A DNA stretch of 9,120 nt from JBEKZQ01 sp049509675 (GTDB taxonomy: Bacteria; Planctomycetota; Planctomycetia; Pirellulales; Thermoguttaceae). The stretch spans positions 1 through 9,120 of the forward strand of contig JBEKZQ010000325.1 in assembly GCA_049509675.1 (NCBI GenBank). The letters are read 5' to 3'. Both the position numbers and the translations under genes were made by a program. Each line of letters opens with the position of its first letter. Within the stretch, counting starts at the first letter, position 1. Shown one piece after another: positions 7,150 through 9,120 of the stretch. The notes under the pieces are model-generated. The model had not been told where the DNA came from and did no database searches. It saw only the letters and a program-made list of their open reading frames with translations.

Positions 7150-8127
7150 TTGCAAGGCACCAATGTGCTTGTCCGCGTGGAAAAGGAGACCCTTCTCCGC
7201 GTGCCCCTGCACAACCTGGGCGGAATCGTCTGCTTCGGCAATGTCGGCTGCAGCCCGTTCCTGATGGGCGCCTGCGGCCGGGCTGGCGTGTCGATCGCCT
7301 TTCACAGCCTGGGCGGTCGATTCCTTGCCCGCGTGCTCGGGCCGCAGTCGGGCAATGTCCTGCTCCGCCGCGCCCAGCACGCCAAGACCACCGACCCGGA
7401 CGCCACCGCCGCCTTTGCCCGCAGCATCATTTCCGCCAAGATCGCCAACGCCCGCTCGGTGCTGCAGCGTGCCGCCCGCGACCACGCTGAGAAGGTCGTC
7501 TGCGAGCTGATCGAAGCGTCGGTGAGCTACCTTGCCGATTTGCTGCGCGAACTGCAGCGGCCACTGCCCGTCGACGTTGCCCGGGGCAAAGAAGGCGAGG
7601 CGGCGCGCAGCTACTTTGTGACCTTCGACGAGTTGATCGTCCAGCAGAAGGCCGACTTCTATTTCCGCGAGCGTTCGCGGCGCCCGCCCCTGGATAACAT
7701 GAATGCCCTGATGTCGTTCCTCTACGCCCTGCTGACCAACGACGTGGCCTCGGCCTGCGAATCGGTGGGCCTCGACCCGCAAATGGGCTTCCTGCACAGC
7801 GACCGCTCGGGCCGTTCCTCGCTGGCCCTGGATGTGATGGAAGAGTTTCGCCCCATGATCGCCGACCGCCTGGCCCTTTCGCTCGTCAACCGGCAACAGG
7901 TGGAAGGCAAGGGCTTCACGAAGACCGAGACGGGCGGTGTGGAAATGGACGCGGCGACGCGAAAAACCGTTCTGGTGGCCTACCAAAAACGGAAGGATGA
8001 GGAGATTTTTCATCCGTTCCTGAAGGAAAAGATCACCGTGGGGTTGTTGCCGTTCGTCCAGGCGCGGCTCTTGGCCCGATGGCTTCGCGGGGAACTCGAT
8101 GCCTATCCGCCGTTCTTCTGGAAGTGA
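7150..8127 (+). CDS. cas1: Cas1 integrase, apparently missing its N-terminal ~18-20 residues
   Basis: A 325-residue Cas1 (from a TTG start) of the type I-C kind, the integrase that inserts spacers. Catalytic residues are present: Glu148 in KEGEAARSYF (147-156), His216 in GFLHSDRSGR (213-222) and Asp228/Glu231 in LALDVMEEFRP (225-235). The C-terminus (YPPFFWK) is complete. The N-terminus is not: I-C Cas1 proteins normally open with about 20 residues of the pattern M-LLNTLYVTT-AYL before the segment aligning with GTNVLVRVE here, and that stretch is absent from all three frames upstream. There is no ATG in frame. The candidates are TTG at 7150, without a ribosome binding site, or GTG at 7165, with AAGG seven bases before it. 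The gene follows the cas4 stop by three bases in the same frame. Highly GC-rich (44/60 at 7321-7380). Could be active, weakened or dead. Confidence 0.93.
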   Translation: MQGTNVLVRVEKETLLRVPLHNLGGIVCFGNVGCSPFLMGACGRAGVSIAFHSLGGRFLARVLGPQSGNVLLRRAQHAKTTDPDATAAFARSIISAKIANARSVLQRAARDHAEKVVCELIEASVSYLADLLRELQRPLPVDVARGKEGEAARSYFVTFDELIVQQKADFYFRERSRRPPLDNMNALMSFLYALLTNDVASACESVGLDPQMGFLHSDRSGRSSLALDVMEEFRPMIADRLALSLVNRQQVEGKGFTKTETGGVEMDAATRKTVLVAYQKRKDEEIFHPFLKEKITVGLLPFVQARLLARWLRGELDAYPPFFWK

Positions 8128-8135
8128 GGTCCGCG

Positions 8136-8426
8136 ATGCTGGTGGTGGTTACCTACGATGTGAACGTGCAAACGCCGCAAGGCCGCCGCCGCCTGCGCCG
8201 GGTGGCCAGGGTGTGCCTGGATCATGGCCAGCGGGTGCAGAACTCGGTCTTCGAGTGTCTGGTCGATCCGGCAATGTGGGTTTCCTTGAAAGCAAAGCTG
8301 GAACAGGAGATCGAACCTGAGAAGGATAGCCTTCGCTACTATTTCTTAGGAAGCAACTGGCAGCGGCGTGTCGAGCATGTCGGCGCCAAGGCGACCTATG
8401 ACCCCGAGGGCCCGTTGATTGCCTGA
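8136..8426 (+). CDS. cas2: Cas2, structural partner of Cas1 in spacer integration
   Basis: A 96-residue Cas2 of normal I-C size. The first strand MLVVVTYDV (1-9) carries the conserved Asp8, followed by the RRRLRRVARVC helix, the QNSVFEC strand (Ser-Val-Phe-Glu, about 39-45) and the C-terminal DSLRYYFLG strand, the ferredoxin-like fold that dimerises between two Cas1 dimers. The start at 8136 is supported by GAGG at 8126-8129, six bases upstream, and overlaps nothing; cas1 ends eight bases earlier. A longer in-frame version from 8079 would overlap cas1 and lacks family similarity, so it is not chosen. Confidence 0.95.
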   Translation: MLVVVTYDVNVQTPQGRRRLRRVARVCLDHGQRVQNSVFECLVDPAMWVSLKAKLEQEIEPEKDSLRYYFLGSNWQRRVEHVGAKATYDPEGPLIA

Positions 8427-8433
8427 AAAACGC

Positions 8434-8569
8434 TTCCGCGAACCTCCAGTGATGGCGAAAACCTCGGCGGTTTCGCGGTCGTGATAACCTCTTGCCAAGG
8501 AACGTCTTCGGACGTCCCCCCTCTTTTGTCAATACTCTGTTGAGTCGTTGTCCGAAGAGGTTCGCGGAA
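8434..8569 (+). repeat. Perfect 13-base inverted repeat enclosing further complementary segments
   Basis: TTCCGCGAACCTC at 8434-8446 is the exact reverse complement of GAGGTTCGCGGAA at 8557-8569, with 110 bases between. Inside, GCGAAAACC (8455-8463) pairs with GGTTTCGC (8469-8476) with one bulged A, and TCTTCGGAC (8505-8513) pairs exactly with GTCCGAAGA (8550-8558). The core GGTT(T)CGCGG occurs at 8469-8478 and 8559-8567 and inverted at 8436-8444. As RNA this could form a branched structure; as DNA it could be a set of protein binding sites in the leader. Which one is not decidable here. Confidence 0.6.
8499..8527 (+). terminator. Possible terminator after cas2 (UUCG hairpin plus T run)
   Basis: ACGTC at 8502-8506 and GACGT at 8511-8515 close a TTCG tetraloop, the very stable C(UUCG)G type in RNA. 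Two more G-C pairs are possible beyond an A-C mismatch. A C-rich stretch and TTTT at 8524-8527 follow. It would end the cas transcript before the array promoter. The stem is short and the T tract lies several bases away, and the same bases can pair instead with 8550-8558, so the call is tentative. Confidence 0.35.
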
Positions 8570-8614
8570 AGGCTGGCGTAAGGTGTTGTGTTGGTGTAAG
8601 TTAGGATAGGTGGC

Positions 8615-9120
8615 GTCGCCCGCCATGCGCGGGCGTGGATTGAAACGTTTTCAGATCGGGTCTTCAGCCGCGCGGGTTTACAGTCGCCCGCCATGCGCGG
8701 GCGTGGATTGAAACGGCTCAGTGTGAGCGAACAGGACAGCCTGCTCTACCGTCGCCCGCCATGCGCGGGCGTGGATTGAAACAGGTGGACGACCAGTGAA
8801 CCGCTGTCCGCCGCTATGTCGCCCGCCATGCGCGGGCGTGGATTGAAACACACCAGGGGATCAACCGTCGGACCCCAATTTGGGGTCGCCCGCCATGCGC
8901 GGGCGTGGATTGAAACAGCTTGTTCAGCAGGATTCCATCACCCCCCAATGTCGCCCGCCATGCGCGGGCGTGGATTGAAACGATTCAAGGAGAAAGATTG
9001 TTTCGCGTCGTCGTAGTCGCCCGCCATGCGCGGGCGTGGATTGAAACATGGCGGGCAACCAGTTCGCCCTCATCCAGGTGGCGTCGCCCGCCATGCGCGG
9101 GCGTGGATTGAAACCGAGCT
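8615..9120 (+). CRISPR. Type I-C CRISPR array, eight identical 32-base repeats, cut by the window end
   Basis: Repeats start at 8615, 8683, 8751, 8818, 8885, 8950, 9016 and 9083 and are identical in all 32 bases, opening GTCGCCCGCC and closing GTGGATTGAAAC, the type I-C ending. The seven full spacers measure 36, 36, 35, 35, 33, 34 and 35 bases; the eighth shows only six bases. Within each repeat, bases 3-9 (CGCCCGC) pair with 15-21 (GCGGGCG) around the loop CATGC. Cutting just after the stem would leave the 11-base handle TGGATTGAAAC, as known for Cas5c systems. The leader-proximal end is at 8615, so the first spacer should be the newest. No degenerate terminal repeat is seen, so the array continues to the right. 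I noticed no spacer matching this window. Confidence 0.99.

Larger units (their letters stand above)
8427..8614 (+). promoter_or_regulatory. CRISPR leader between cas2 and the array
   Basis: 188 bases without a gene, directly upstream of the first repeat and on its transcribed side, the position of the leader that drives array transcription and guides spacer insertion. Its left two thirds are filled by inverted repeats and hairpins (8434-8569). The 35 bases 8579-8613 contain no C on this strand, giving a T/G/A-only segment next to the first repeat. TAGGAT at 8602-8607 vaguely resembles a -10 box, but no matching -35 box is correctly spaced, so the array promoter is not resolved. Confidence 0.75.

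Noticed and set aside
6439..8013. Long antisense open frame of 524 residues opposite cas4 and cas1
   Set aside because: It lies wholly opposite two clear genes, is rich in Arg, Gly and Ala as expected from reversing GC-rich codons, and shows no family motif.
8079..8135. Upstream extension of cas2 by 19 residues
   Set aside because: The extra residues overlap the cas1 end, and the ATG at 8136 has its own ribosome binding site and the canonical Cas2 first strand.
507..8426. Assignment as type I-G (I-U) or a wholly new subtype because of the unusual gene order and divergent Cas8
   Set aside because: Cas5c, Csd2-type Cas7, separate Cas4 and Cas1, and the ATTGAAAC-ending 32-base repeat all fit type I-C; no csb2 or csx17-like protein is seen.
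8526..8531. TTGTCA in the leader as a -35 promoter box
   Set aside because: No -10-like sequence lies 15-19 bases downstream, so I did not call an array promoter from it.
8816..9111. Open frames running through the CRISPR array
   Set aside because: They are translations of the repeats (recurring MRGRGLK and RHARAWIET), not genes.

Overview
The window holds a nearly complete type I-C CRISPR-Cas locus, all on the + strand. It comprises an effector and helicase operon (cas5c, cas8c with a probable internal cas11c start, cas7c, cas3), an adaptation block (cas4, cas1, cas2), a 188-base leader, and a CRISPR array that runs off the right edge. The array shows eight identical 32-base repeats and seven complete spacers of 33-36 bases. 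Proteins were recognised from motifs alone, because no database search was possible. The host is a GC-rich bacterium. The style of the Cas proteins would fit a planctomycete or another environmental Gram-negative, but this is a guess.

Layout. Bases 1-506 carry no gene I can support; they hold a GC-rich hairpin, a G-rich tract and a weak promoter-like sequence before cas5. From 507 to 6351, cas5c, cas8c, cas7c and cas3 overlap by 11, 8 and 4 bases, so they should be translated as one coupled unit. A 108-base gap follows. Then cas4, cas1 and cas2 lie 3 and 8 bases apart (6460-8426), followed by the leader (8427-8614) and the array (8615 onward).

How it should work. Cas5c would normally process the array transcript, cutting after the repeat hairpin to leave an 11-base handle, and would form Cascade with Cas7c, Cas8c and Cas11c. 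Cascade finds target DNA and Cas3 (HD nuclease plus helicase) degrades it. Cas4, Cas1 and Cas2 add new spacers at the leader end.

What stands out: (1) an in-frame ATG at 2851 in cas8c with a very good ribosome binding site, predicting a 137-residue Cas11c; (2) Cas1 begins without the usual first ~18-20 residues, has no ATG, and sits directly behind the cas4 stop in the same frame, which suggests a deletion; (3) Cas5c appears to lack the tyrosine, lysine and histidine residues reported as catalytic in the Bacillus halodurans enzyme, although the repeat keeps the canonical hairpin; (4) cas3 lies after cas7 rather than first, and the effector half is visibly less GC-rich than the adaptation half, suggesting a composite locus; (5) the leader contains a perfect 13-base inverted repeat enclosing further complementary segments, so it could fold into a branched structure.

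I see no wholly new system. The novelty is in these departures from the standard I-C design.
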